Assembly: GCA_900549455.1 (NCBI GenBank)
Contig: UROM01000014.1
Location: 1 to 25,255 of the forward strand
Length of the DNA: 25,255 bases
Direction: 5' to 3'
Source: an uncultured Collinsella sp.
GTDB lineage: Bacteria; Actinomycetota; Coriobacteriia; Coriobacteriales; Coriobacteriaceae
Part shown: piece after piece, positions 17,830 to 25,255 of the stretch
How positions within the stretch are numbered: position 1 is the stretch's first letter
How the letters are laid out: the number at the start of each line of letters is the position of its first letter
Translations under genes and position numbers: made by a program
Notes under the pieces: model-generated
The model's database searches: none
The model's input: only the letters and a program-made list of their open reading frames with translations
What the model was told of the DNA's origin: nothing

Positions 17830-18564
17830 ATGTCCGAAGGCTGGAACATCTTGGTGGTTGATGACGAGCCTCCCATTAGGGCTGAACTACGCTATCTGTT
17901 GGAAAAGGATACGCGTGTGGGTCAGATTGCCGAGGCGGGCAATGTCACCGAAGCCGTGGAGTCGATTCTGTCGAACAAGCCCGACGTGCTGTTTTTAGAC
18001 ATTACCATGCCCGGTCGCTCGGGAATTGAGCTTGCCGAGACGCTGCAGAACCTAAAGACGCCGCCAGTCGTGGTGTTTGTGACGGCATTTGCCGAGTATG
18101 CGGCTGATGCCTATAACCTCGATGCTGTCGATTACATCGTCAAACCGGTCGAGGATGCCCGCTTGTCAAAGGCACTCGACAAGATCGAGACCGCCCTGGG
18201 CGCTCGCCGTGTCGTCCATGCTCCGCGCCAGCCTTTGCGCCTGACGGTGGATCGTGGGGGCAAAAGGGTGTTCATTCCCGTGGCGGATGTCTGCTACTTT
18301 GAGGCGCGCGCCGATTTTTGCAACGCCGTCTGCGCTGAGGGAACATACCTGATCAATGAGTCGATTTCCTCGCTCGAGCGGCGCCTGGCCTCCGAGGGCT
18401 TTATCCGTGTCCACCGCAGTTATCTGGTCAATTTGGAAGACGTGCATAATGTCGAGATCGGTTCCACGGGTCTTATGGAGCTCAGGCTCGATCGCGTAAC
18501 CTCGACGGTGCCTGTGTCCCGTCGTCGCGCTGCCGAGGTCAAGGCGCACTTGGGACTTGCGTAG
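17830..18564 (+). CDS. LytTR-family response regulator (first copy)
   Basis: 244 residues. Receiver domain with the acidic pair D11/D12, phosphoacceptor D57 in FLDITMPG, T85 and K105; then a LytTR DNA-binding domain from about 137 (VFIPVADVCYFEA, INESISSLERRL, FIRVHRSYLVNL). It should be phosphorylated by the kinase encoded just upstream and bind paired 9-bp direct repeats; a candidate target is the repeat at 13257–13286. GAGGGG lies before the ATG. No terminator is visible after it, so transcription may continue into 18657. Confidence 0.95.
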   Translation: MSEGWNILVVDDEPPIRAELRYLLEKDTRVGQIAEAGNVTEAVESILSNKPDVLFLDITMPGRSGIELAETLQNLKTPPVVVFVTAFAEYAADAYNLDAVDYIVKPVEDARLSKALDKIETALGARRVVHAPRQPLRLTVDRGGKRVFIPVADVCYFEARADFCNAVCAEGTYLINESISSLERRLASEGFIRVHRSYLVNLEDVHNVEIGSTGLMELRLDRVTSTVPVSRRRAAEVKAHLGLA

Positions 18565-18618
18565 GCAGTCTGCATATCATCGTTTACCGCCGCAGGTTTG
18601 GCATGACCGTGCGGTGGG

Positions 18619-18624
18619 CATAAT
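18619..18624 (+). promoter_or_regulatory. Candidate -10 element for the phospholipase-like gene
   Basis: GTGGGCATAATGGG; TTGGCA at 18598–18603 could be the -35 with a 15-base spacer. It lies 33 bases before the ATG at 18657. Confidence 0.4.
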
Positions 18625-18656
18625 GGGTGACATCGAATGAAATCGAAAGGATCATT

Positions 18657-19601
18657 ATGCCCGCGCTCATTACGCATCATCTGTTTGGCGAGGAAAGCAT
18701 CGACCGTCTTCCGCAGGGCGTTATTACGTCCGACGAGGAGCGCATCGCCTTTATCCTGGGAAACCAAGGTCCCGACCCGTTTTTCTTCCACATGCTCACG
18801 CCGCGCGTTTCCGACTGCACGTCGCTTGCTCAGGTCATGCACCGCTCGCGCATGTCGCGCCAGTTCTCGTGCCTGCGCGACGGCGTGTCGCACCTGCAGC
18901 CGCGCGACGCCAATCTGGGCCGCGCCTTTGCGCTGGGCCTGCTGTCTCACTATGTACTCGACCGCAATGCCCACCCCTTTGTCTACGAGCAGCAGTTTGG
19001 CATTGTAGATTCCGATCCCGAGCTCGAGGCTTCGGGCAGTCAAGTTCATGCCGTGCTCGAAAGCGACTTGGACGTGCTGATGCTGCAGCTCAAGCGCGAT
19101 GGGGCAACGGTCGAGGATTATCCGCCGGCGGGCGAGATCGTCACTACCGACCGCATCAATCGCGTTGCCGGCGTGCTGATGAGCTACGTCGCCGGGCGCG
19201 TGTACGGTATCGACATCCCGGCGGGGGAGTACGCCGGCGCCGTCTCGGACATGCAGATGCTCTATCGCACCATTGAGCCGGCCGGCTCGGTAAAGACGCG
19301 CGCGATTGCCCTGGTTGAGGGCTTGGTGCATGACTACTCGCTGCTCGACGGCCTTGCCCATCGCGTGACGACGGAGCTGCCCGAGCGCACCGGTAACCTG
19401 GGCCACCTGACATGGAAGAACCCCTTTACCGATGAGGTCTCGACCGAGAGCTTCCCCGAGGTCTTTGAGCGCGCGCTGACCGATTACGAGCTCACCGTTG
19501 CCCGCTTTATCGAGACCGGTGACATGGATGCCGTGACCGGCCATATCAACTATAGCGGCCGCGTACTCGACGCCGACGAGGAGTTCGACCGCGAGGAGTA
19601 G
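18657..19601 (+). CDS. Zinc-dependent phospholipase C-like protein
   Basis: 314 residues from the ATG at 18657 (GAAAGGA just before it; a GTG at 18627 is possible but less well supported). Family features: an N-terminal THHLFG (H7, H8), GNQGPDPFFF (D40) and LLSHYVLDRNAHPF (H98, D102, H106), which together form the metal-binding pattern of the zinc-dependent phospholipase C/S1–P1 fold. There is no signal peptide, so it probably acts inside the cell, unlike secreted clostridial phospholipases, and its real substrate may not be a phospholipid. It sits between a two-component pair and an MFS transporter with no clear metabolic link to either. Confidence 0.85.
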   Translation: MPALITHHLFGEESIDRLPQGVITSDEERIAFILGNQGPDPFFFHMLTPRVSDCTSLAQVMHRSRMSRQFSCLRDGVSHLQPRDANLGRAFALGLLSHYVLDRNAHPFVYEQQFGIVDSDPELEASGSQVHAVLESDLDVLMLQLKRDGATVEDYPPAGEIVTTDRINRVAGVLMSYVAGRVYGIDIPAGEYAGAVSDMQMLYRTIEPAGSVKTRAIALVEGLVHDYSLLDGLAHRVTTELPERTGNLGHLTWKNPFTDEVSTESFPEVFERALTDYELTVARFIETGDMDAVTGHINYSGRVLDADEEFDREE

Positions 19602-19655
19602 GACCCGTGCGTGCCCCTTTGCCGAATCCTTACCAGCGCTTCTGTGCAATTGGGG

Positions 19656-19661
19656 TACGAT
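19656..19661 (+). promoter_or_regulatory. Candidate -10 element for the MFS gene
   Basis: TTGGGGTACGATGAAC, about 42 bases before the ATG at 19703, with the same G-run before the hexamer as at other candidate promoters here. No good -35 at standard spacing. Confidence 0.4.
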
Positions 19662-19702
19662 GAACTAACTGCATATCGGGCGAATACGAAGGGGCCCTGT
19701 CC

Positions 19703-20962
19703 ATGAAATACACCAAGCTCGAGCGTAACTGGGTTATGTACGATGTGGGCAATTCGGCCCTCGTGTTGCTCAATACCTCGGTGGTGCCCATCTACTTTAA
19801 CGCCATCAATACCGGTGCTTCCTCGGCAGACCTGGTGGTCGCTTGGGGCAACGCTCAGACGATCGCCTCGCTGGTCATTGCCATGCTCATGCCCATTCTG
19901 GGCGCGCTTGCCGATTACGCCGGCAACAAGATTAAGTTCTTCTTGGGCTTCTTCCTCACGGGCCTGGTTCTTTGCCTGGCGCAGGCTATCCCAATGTCCG
20001 CCATGGCATTTTTGACCGTGTACGTGCTGTGCACCATCGGCCTTAACTCTTCTATGACGTTCTACGACGCCATGCTGCCCGACATTACCACCGACGAGCG
20101 CATGGACGCCGTGTCCAGCTCGGGCTATGCCTGGGGCTACATCGGTTCCACCGTGCCGTTCATCATCTGCCTGGCGCTCATCATGGGTGGCCCCGCTCTT
20201 GGCGTCCCCACCATGCTGGCAACGCGTCTGTCGTTTATCATCACTGGTGCCTGGTGGCTCATCTTTACCCTGCCGCTCATTCGCACCTATAAGCAAAAGT
20301 ACGGTCGCGAGCGCGGTCCCGAGGACACCATCGGCCACATCGTGGGCGGTGTGTTCTCCGAGGTCGGACACACCATGCGCGAGATCGCCCACAACAAGAC
20401 CGTGCTGGTCTACATGATCGCGTTCTTCTTCTACATCGACGGTGTGCATACGGTCATTTCCATGGCAACCAGCTACGGATCGGCTCTTGGCATCGATTCG
20501 ACCCAGCTGGTTCTGGCGCTGCTCGTTACCCAGTTCGTGGCCTTTCCGTCCGCCATCATCTACGGCAAGCTCGCCGGACGCGTGGGCACGCTCAACATGA
20601 TCCTGGTGGCGGTCGCCGCCTACATGGGCATTGTGCTGTTCGCCGCGTTCTTCCTAAAGACCGCCTTCGAATTCTGGGTGCTTGCCATTATGGTCGGCCT
20701 GTTCCAGGGCGGCGTGCAAGCGCTCAGCCGTAGCTACTTTGGCCGCATTATCCCCAAGGAAAAGTCCAACGAGTACTACGGCTTCTTTGACATCTTTGGT
20801 CGTTATGCAAGCGTCATGGGCACTTTCCTGGTGTCGGTCGTCACCTCGCTGACCGGCAACCCGTCGCTGGGCGTCCTTTCCATTGGCGTGCTGCTGATCG
20901 TTGGCTTTATGCTGCTGGTTCGCCTGTCCCGCATGACTCAGGCGGCAGAGCAGACCGCATAG
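19703..20962 (+). CDS. MFS transporter, UMF1/Atg22-like family
   Basis: 419 residues with about twelve membrane segments. Diagnostic stretches are WVMYDVGNSALVLLNTSVVPIYF at the N-terminus, LGALADYAGNKIKFF between the second and third segments, FYDAMLPDIT, and SSGYAWGYIGSTVPFI, all typical of the UMF1 family related to yeast vacuolar amino-acid effluxer Atg22. Bacterial members are common but mostly without known substrate; amino acid or small-solute export is plausible. The binding site GAAGGGG lies eight bases before the ATG. The stop codon is followed by about 130 bases with a promoter-like element and terminator before the glycosyltransferase gene. Confidence 0.92.
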   Translation: MKYTKLERNWVMYDVGNSALVLLNTSVVPIYFNAINTGASSADLVVAWGNAQTIASLVIAMLMPILGALADYAGNKIKFFLGFFLTGLVLCLAQAIPMSAMAFLTVYVLCTIGLNSSMTFYDAMLPDITTDERMDAVSSSGYAWGYIGSTVPFIICLALIMGGPALGVPTMLATRLSFIITGAWWLIFTLPLIRTYKQKYGRERGPEDTIGHIVGGVFSEVGHTMREIAHNKTVLVYMIAFFFYIDGVHTVISMATSYGSALGIDSTQLVLALLVTQFVAFPSAIIYGKLAGRVGTLNMILVAVAAYMGIVLFAAFFLKTAFEFWVLAIMVGLFQGGVQALSRSYFGRIIPKEKSNEYYGFFDIFGRYASVMGTFLVSVVTSLTGNPSLGVLSIGVLLIVGFMLLVRLSRMTQAAEQTA

Positions 20963-21054
20963 GAGCGAGCGGCTATTGGGCCTGTCCGCGGTACTCTTTT
21001 GGGGTTATCCGCAATAAACATTGCGACTTGCGAGCAATGATTTGCCCAAGTGGG

Positions 21055-21060
21055 TATGAT
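21055..21060 (+). promoter_or_regulatory. Candidate -10 element for the glycosyltransferase–kinase operon
   Basis: GTGGGTATGATGGAAC. The hexamer lies 16 bases before the terminator-like hairpin at 21077 and 72 bases before the start codon at 21133. No canonical -35 is visible at 16–18 bases. Confidence 0.4.
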
Positions 21061-21076
21061 GGAACCAGCTAGGTCG

Positions 21077-21112
21077 CGGGGCGTCGCCTGTGTTTGGCGG
21101 CGCCCCGTTTTT
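21077..21112 (+). terminator. Terminator-like hairpin before the glycosyltransferase gene
   Basis: CGGGGCGTCGCC (21077–21088) pairs with GGCGGCGCCCCG (21096–21107) over twelve positions with one G·U, loop TGTGTTT, then TTTTT. It may end the MFS transcript, but it is only 20 bases from the next start codon. Confidence 0.88.
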
Positions 21113-21132
21113 GTGTTGCAGGGAGGGAAGGC

Positions 21133-22320
21133 ATGAACCCCACGGTTGTGATTCCAACATATTGGGCAGACGACGAGGCCCATGCAAACGCTCCCGGCGT
21201 CTATGACCACTCGACGAAGCTCAACGCCACCAATCCCGAGCTCGACCGCTGCCTGGCCTCGCTCGAGCAGGTGCGCGACATTCCGAGGATTATCCTTTTG
21301 GTGGTCTGCCCCATCTCGGCTACGGCTGATGTGTCGAAGCGCGTCCACGAAATCGTCGACGCGCACCCTACGCTCAAGGTCACCGTGGTTACCAACACCC
21401 AGGCATCGCGTATCGCCGACCGTGTGGCGCAGATTGCTCCCAAGGGCTCGGGCGAGTGCGTGAGTCTGCGCGGATACGGCGCCATTCGCAATATGGGGCT
21501 TGCCTGCGCTGCGGTGCTCGGCCACGATGCCGTTGTCTTTTTGGATGACGACGAGACCGTTATCGATGCCGACTTTATGAAGCGCGCGACCTATGCACTG
21601 GGCCAGCAGACGCGTCAAGGCCTGCCGATTTTGGTTAAGAGCGGTTACTTTTACGATCGAGACGGATCGCCGTTGGCGCCCACAGACAAGGTGGGCATTT
21701 GCCATCGTTGGTGGACCAAACGCATCGAGTTTAATCGCTGGATGAAAAAGGCGCTCTCGGGCACCCGTATTTCGCGTTCAAACTACGTGTGCGGCGGCCT
21801 TGTGGCGCTTCATGCCCGCGCCTTTACCCGTGTGGCGTTTGACCCGTTTATCACCCGAGGCGAGGACCTAGATTACCTCTTTAATATGCGCATGTTTGGC
21901 TACGACGTGTGGTTTGACAACAAGTGGGTCGTTCGTCACCTGCCGCCCGAGTCCGAGAAGCGCTCGCCGCGCTTTATGCAGGATGTGTACCGTTGGTACT
22001 ACGAGCGTGCCAAGCTGACGTTTGCCGCGCACCAGCAGGAGCTCGTTCCCGTCACGGCCGCGTCGCTCATGCCCTATCCGGGCCCGTGGATTTCGCGCGA
22101 GCTCGACGACCGCGTGCGCAAAACCGCCATGGTCCGCAGCATGTTTACCCGCGAGCACGAGGGATACCTGCGCATTTGGCGTCACGGTATTGACGAGGCC
22201 AAGACCTACGCGCGCCAAAACGCCGCAAGCTACCTGCGTTTCCAGAGCTTCTGGCCCAAGATCATGGACGGGCTTTGGCACGACGCACAACTGACCAGCA
22301 TCCTGGAGGGGACTGAATGA
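21133..22320 (+). CDS. GT-A fold glycosyltransferase (family 2-like)
   Basis: 395 residues from the ATG at 21133, just after GGGAGGGAAGG. N-terminal VVIPTYW opens a Rossmann-like nucleotide-sugar domain. The metal-binding DxD-type motif is FLDDDE (D138–D140), and the acceptor side has CGGLVALHARAF and RGEDLDYLFNMRMFGYDVWFDN (E244, D245), as in GT2 enzymes. No membrane segments, so it acts at the cytoplasmic face. Sugar donor and acceptor are unknown; a cell-surface glycan is likely. Its stop codon overlaps the start of the second sensor kinase (ATGA, 22317–22320), so enzyme and kinase are made together. Confidence 0.88.
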   Translation: MNPTVVIPTYWADDEAHANAPGVYDHSTKLNATNPELDRCLASLEQVRDIPRIILLVVCPISATADVSKRVHEIVDAHPTLKVTVVTNTQASRIADRVAQIAPKGSGECVSLRGYGAIRNMGLACAAVLGHDAVVFLDDDETVIDADFMKRATYALGQQTRQGLPILVKSGYFYDRDGSPLAPTDKVGICHRWWTKRIEFNRWMKKALSGTRISRSNYVCGGLVALHARAFTRVAFDPFITRGEDLDYLFNMRMFGYDVWFDNKWVVRHLPPESEKRSPRFMQDVYRWYYERAKLTFAAHQQELVPVTAASLMPYPGPWISRELDDRVRKTAMVRSMFTREHEGYLRIWRHGIDEAKTYARQNAASYLRFQSFWPKIMDGLWHDAQLTSILEGTE

Positions 22321-23660
22321 TCGACCGCCGCGCCCAGCGCGATAATTCAATATCAATCTTTCGCGTGATCGCCGTTGTCTGCGCCATTTGCGTGCTGGTG
22401 TACTTTATTTTTGCCCTGGCGACTGGAATCGAGCCGATCGCGACCGTGGTCGCCTGCGCACTGCTGTGCATCTTTCTGTGCATTTTTATCTATTTGACGC
22501 TCAATCCCGATTCGGTGCGTTCGCAGTACACCGAAGAGACGCTTTCGGTGGCCTCTGCCATGCTCGAGGACATCAAAGGCGGTCTGACGCAGGAGTCGGC
22601 GCGTCTGGTGTGCCAGCGTATTTTGCCCGAGACGCGTGCCATGACGGTTGCCATCACCGACGAGAGCAACGTGCTGGCCTGCGCGGGCGAGTTTGAGGAA
22701 AAGCTGCTGCCCGATTCGCCCATCCACACACTTGCCACGCGCTACGTCATCGAGCACGGTATCGTCCAGTCGTTCAACCGTGTGGTGGACGTGGTGGGTT
22801 CGGATGGCTCGCACAACCATGTTCCCGCCGGTATCATCGCTCCTATCAAGGTGGGTGACCGCACCGTCGGCACGCTCAAGTTCTACTACAAGACCCCGCG
22901 TGCCGTCGACCGCACTCAGTACGCGCTTGCCTCGGGTTTTGCCGAGATCCTGTCCACGCAGCTCGCCATCCACGAGCTCGAGGTGCAAAAGGAGCTCACG
23001 GCCCGTGCCGAGGTGCGTGCCCTGCAGGCGCAGATCAACCCGCATTTTCTGTTCAACACGCTCAACACCATCGCGTCGTTTACGCGTACCGATCCGCTGC
23101 GCGCCCGCGAGCTGCTGCGCGAGTTCTCCTCGTTCTATCGCGCCACGCTCGACAATTCGGGCTCGCTCATTCCCGTGTCGCGCGAGGTCGCGCAGACCAA
23201 GCGCTACCTGACGTTTGAGAAGGCGCGCTTTGGCGAGGATCGCGTGCTGGCGACCTTCGACGTGTCCGAGGACGTCGAGGACACGCTGGTGCCGGCATTT
23301 GTAATCCAGCCAATCGTCGAGAATGCCGTGCGCCATGGTATGGGCGACGACGATGCACTGAGGATCGACGTGTCGGTCCACAGGGATGGCGAAGATGCGA
23401 TTTTGATTGTGGTCGCCGATAACGGCGTGGGCATGGACGAAGGCACCGCTGCCAGACTGTTTGACGAACGCTCCGCCCGTCCCGACGCCAGCTCCCCGCA
23501 GGGCGGCGGCGCCGGTGTGGCCATGCACAATATTTCGGAGCGCATCCATCGCTTTTATGGACCGCACTCTTATACACGCGTCGAATCGGCTCCGGGCAAG
23601 GGCGCTAAAGTGCTCCTGCATCTCGATTTGTCGGAGAGCATCTTCGACATTCAAGAGTAG
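22317..23660 (+). CDS. LytS-type sensor histidine kinase (second copy)
   Basis: 447 residues, a clear paralogue of the kinase at 16401. Two membrane segments (about 13–35 and 41–63), a GAF-like domain (about 75–215, with GIIAPIKVGDRTVGTLKFYYK), phosphoacceptor H243 in QINPHFLFNTLNT, then N-box PIVENAVRHG and G-boxes DNGVGMD and GAGVAMHNI. As in the first copy, the membrane input is reduced to two segments. The binding site GGAGGGG lies inside the end of the glycosyltransferase gene and the starts overlap. The cognate regulator begins 72 bases later. Confidence 0.94.
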   Translation: MIDRRAQRDNSISIFRVIAVVCAICVLVYFIFALATGIEPIATVVACALLCIFLCIFIYLTLNPDSVRSQYTEETLSVASAMLEDIKGGLTQESARLVCQRILPETRAMTVAITDESNVLACAGEFEEKLLPDSPIHTLATRYVIEHGIVQSFNRVVDVVGSDGSHNHVPAGIIAPIKVGDRTVGTLKFYYKTPRAVDRTQYALASGFAEILSTQLAIHELEVQKELTARAEVRALQAQINPHFLFNTLNTIASFTRTDPLRARELLREFSSFYRATLDNSGSLIPVSREVAQTKRYLTFEKARFGEDRVLATFDVSEDVEDTLVPAFVIQPIVENAVRHGMGDDDALRIDVSVHRDGEDAILIVVADNGVGMDEGTAARLFDERSARPDASSPQGGGAGVAMHNISERIHRFYGPHSYTRVESAPGKGAKVLLHLDLSESIFDIQE

Positions 23661-23732
23661 AATAATAGGTTACGGGTTTAACGCTAGTTGGCGGATGCCC
23701 GACGTAGTTAGTTGACGAAAGGTTTTATCCCT

Positions 23733-24449
23733 ATGCTGCGTGCGATGATTGTGGATGACGAGGCCCCGGCCCGTTCGGAACTTCGCTTCTTGCTCGAGCA
23801 GACGGGCAAGATCGGCACGATCACAGAAGCGTCGAGCGTTCGCTCCGCCATCGAGATGCTCATGGAGAGCCGCGTCGATGTCGTGTTCCTCGATATTTCG
23901 ATGCCTGGTGCCTCGGGTCTGCAACTTGCCGAGGCGCTGCATAAGCTCAAGAATCCGCCGGCGATCGTGTTTGTAACCGCGTACAGCGATCATGCGGTCG
24001 AGGCGTTTGATGTGGATGCCGTCGACTATCTGATGAAGCCGGTCGAGGAGGCTCGCTTGGATCGAGCGATCGATAAGGTTATGCAACGCGCCAAGCCTGT
24101 CACGGACAGCAAGGTGACCATCGAGCGCATCCCGGTGGAAAAGGGCGGTCGCAAGGTCCTCATCCCCGTGGACGACATTCGCTTTATCATGGCCAAGGAC
24201 GATTACTCCTGTATTTATACGGTCGATGACCGCTTTTTGTCGACGACCTCGCTGACACAGTTCGAGGCCAAGCTCTGCGACTTTGGCTTCTTCCGCGTTC
24301 ACCGCCGCTATATCGTCAACTTGGCATGTGTCACCGACGTCGAGACGGTTCCCTCGGGCGCTATCCAGCTGGGCATTACGGGCGTCGACGAACGCGTGCC
24401 GGTTTCGCGCCGTCGCGTCGTACCGCTCAAAAAGGCCCTGAGCCTCTAG
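23733..24449 (+). CDS. LytTR-family response regulator (second copy)
   Basis: 238 residues from the ATG at 23733, with GAAAGG ten bases before; a TTG at 23712 in the same frame precedes that site and is unlikely. Receiver with D8/D9, phosphoacceptor D54 in FLDISMPG, T82 and K102; LytTR domain from about 130 (KVLIPVDDIRFIMAKDDY, FFRVHRRYIVNL). Clearly homologous to the regulator at 17830 through both domains, with matching gene order, so the two pairs arose by duplication. A terminator follows at once. Confidence 0.95.
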   Translation: MLRAMIVDDEAPARSELRFLLEQTGKIGTITEASSVRSAIEMLMESRVDVVFLDISMPGASGLQLAEALHKLKNPPAIVFVTAYSDHAVEAFDVDAVDYLMKPVEEARLDRAIDKVMQRAKPVTDSKVTIERIPVEKGGRKVLIPVDDIRFIMAKDDYSCIYTVDDRFLSTTSLTQFEAKLCDFGFFRVHRRYIVNLACVTDVETVPSGAIQLGITGVDERVPVSRRRVVPLKKALSL

Positions 24450-24456
24450 CACACCG

Positions 24457-24506
24457 GCCCCGCAGCCCTGTAGACCAAAATCGTCTGCGGAGCCGTGGGG
24501 CTTTTT
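24457..24506 (+). terminator. Intrinsic terminator after the second LytTR regulator
   Basis: GCCCC (24457–24461) pairs with GGGGC (24497–24501), with an inner stem GTAGAC/GTCTGC, followed by TTTTT. It lies seven bases after the regulator stop codon and 37 bases before the next start codon. Confidence 0.75.
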
Positions 24507-24543
24507 GCATGAATGCACCAAATCGTTTTGCGGAAGGGATCCC

Positions 24544-25011
24544 ATGAACAGCGCAAGCGCCAAGCGTATCGACATTATCTCGGACACCCACGGCTATCTT
24601 TCGCCTGCGCTCCTGGACGAGCTTAAGGGTGCGGATCTGATTATCCATGCCGGCGACCTAACGTCAGAGATGGACTACGAGCATCTGCGCACCATCGCCC
24701 CTGTGCGAGCGGTGCTGGGCAATAACGACTACTACCGCGACTACGGCCCCGATGTGGACCGCTTAGCGCTCTTTACCTACGAAGGCCTCAAGTTCGCCGT
24801 AGCCCACTACCGTGAAGATCTCCCGGTTGGATCCGTAGACGTAGCCATCAACGGCCACACCCACGTAACCAAAGAAGCCCAAGTGGGTCGCTGCCTGGTC
24901 CTCAACCCAGGCAGTGCCAGCTATCCCAGAGGCACCCGAGGCCCCACCATGGCCAGAATGCTCGTCAAGGACGGCAAGATTCTGAGCACCAAATTTATTG
25001 ACCTAGAGTAG
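24544..25011 (+). CDS. YfcE/MJ0936-type metallophosphoesterase
   Basis: 155 residues, normal for this small family. The calcineurin-like motifs are in order: DTH (residues 14–16), HAGDL (35–39), GNND (59–62), H87 in VAHYRE, and NGHTH (102–106); NPGS near the end is also typical. Two divalent metals are expected in the active site. Family members hydrolyse phosphodiesters in vitro; the natural substrate is usually unknown. The start at 24544 follows GGAAGGG. It is preceded by a terminator and followed by another, so it may form a single-gene unit. Confidence 0.93.
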   Translation: MNSASAKRIDIISDTHGYLSPALLDELKGADLIIHAGDLTSEMDYEHLRTIAPVRAVLGNNDYYRDYGPDVDRLALFTYEGLKFAVAHYREDLPVGSVDVAINGHTHVTKEAQVGRCLVLNPGSASYPRGTRGPTMARMLVKDGKILSTKFIDLE

Positions 25012-25018
25012 GTGCAAC

Positions 25019-25056
25019 AAAAACGGGGGATGCAGATCGCATCTCCCGTTTTTCTT
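25019..25056 (+). terminator. Intrinsic terminator of the phosphodiesterase gene
   Basis: Stem of fifteen pairs with one G·U (25019–25033 with 25039–25053), loop AGATC; the 3' arm ends CCCGTTTTTCTTT. The A-run on the 5' side makes it work in both directions. Confidence 0.92.
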
Positions 25057-25255
25057 TGAGCCAAAGGCCGAAGTTCAACAACAATCTTAGACAACCCCGC
25101 CGAGGAGAATGGGGAACACGAGCCGCGGAAGCGGCGAGGAACAAAGTCTTTGAAGCAAGTGACGGCAGGGAGGGTCTCCGGGGCCGGCTGGCGCGGGTTG
25201 AGTTTGTCGCGAGTTCCGCACGCAAAGGAAAGCACTTAATGTGCTTTCCGTCTTG
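25057..25255. other. Non-coding right end of the contig
   Basis: No supported gene. GGAAAGCAC (25227–25235) and GTGCTTTCC (25241–25249) form a perfect hairpin with loop TTAAT, a terminator by shape in both directions. The sequence stops six bases later. The GC-rich stretch before it (about 25190–25226) may be the left arm of a larger palindrome like the one at 10165–10290. Confidence 0.5.

Noticed and set aside
24921..25235. Minus-strand open frame at the right end
   Set aside because: It overlaps the phosphodiesterase gene and a strong terminator and shows no protein features; probably spurious.

Overview
The window looks like one whole contig of about 25 kb from a GC-rich member of the Coriobacteriia, most likely Collinsella or a close relative. 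I base this on the actinobacterial-type dnaX–ybaB–recR order, an anaerobic one-chain pyruvate:ferredoxin oxidoreductase, and the style of the proteins; no database was searched. The first 48 bases are not genomic. They match the tail of the Illumina P5 oligo, an 8-base index and the Nextera read-1 transposon adapter. The last 30 bases fall inside a hairpin, so both ends look like assembly ends.

Layout. (1) 49–2490: C-terminal part of dnaX, then ybaB and recR, interrupted by a small membrane-anchored protein on the minus strand. (2) 2734–6335: a tight three-gene operon of a membrane-anchored Gly/Ser-linker protein, a Ser/Thr protein kinase with membrane segments at its C-terminus, and an unknown protein. 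Its upstream region has two matching palindromes 73 bp apart and a terminator-like hairpin just before the first ribosome binding site. (3) 6336–10290: a structured leader, nifJ, and a 126-nt nested palindrome containing a bidirectional terminator. (4) 10291–16289: carbamate kinase, a minus-strand C39-like peptidase next to degenerate repeats, an APC amino-acid transporter and a metal-dependent amidohydrolase. Carbamate kinase, transporter and amidohydrolase suggest uptake and hydrolysis of a nitrogen compound with ATP made from carbamoyl phosphate; the substrate is unknown. (5) 16401–24449: two paralogous LytS-type kinase/LytTR regulator pairs enclosing a zinc-dependent phospholipase C-like protein, an Atg22/UMF1-type MFS transporter and a glycosyltransferase translationally coupled to the second kinase. 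(6) 24544–25011: a YfcE-type phosphodiesterase.

The most interesting points are regulatory. A perfect 9-bp direct repeat with a 12-bp spacer, the architecture LytTR regulators bind, lies upstream of the APC transporter, linking the two-component systems to the transporter/amidohydrolase locus. Four genes have a terminator-like hairpin so close to their start codon that transcription must read through it or, at 24544, start in a very short gap. No tRNA, rRNA, CRISPR array, intact insertion sequence or prophage was seen.
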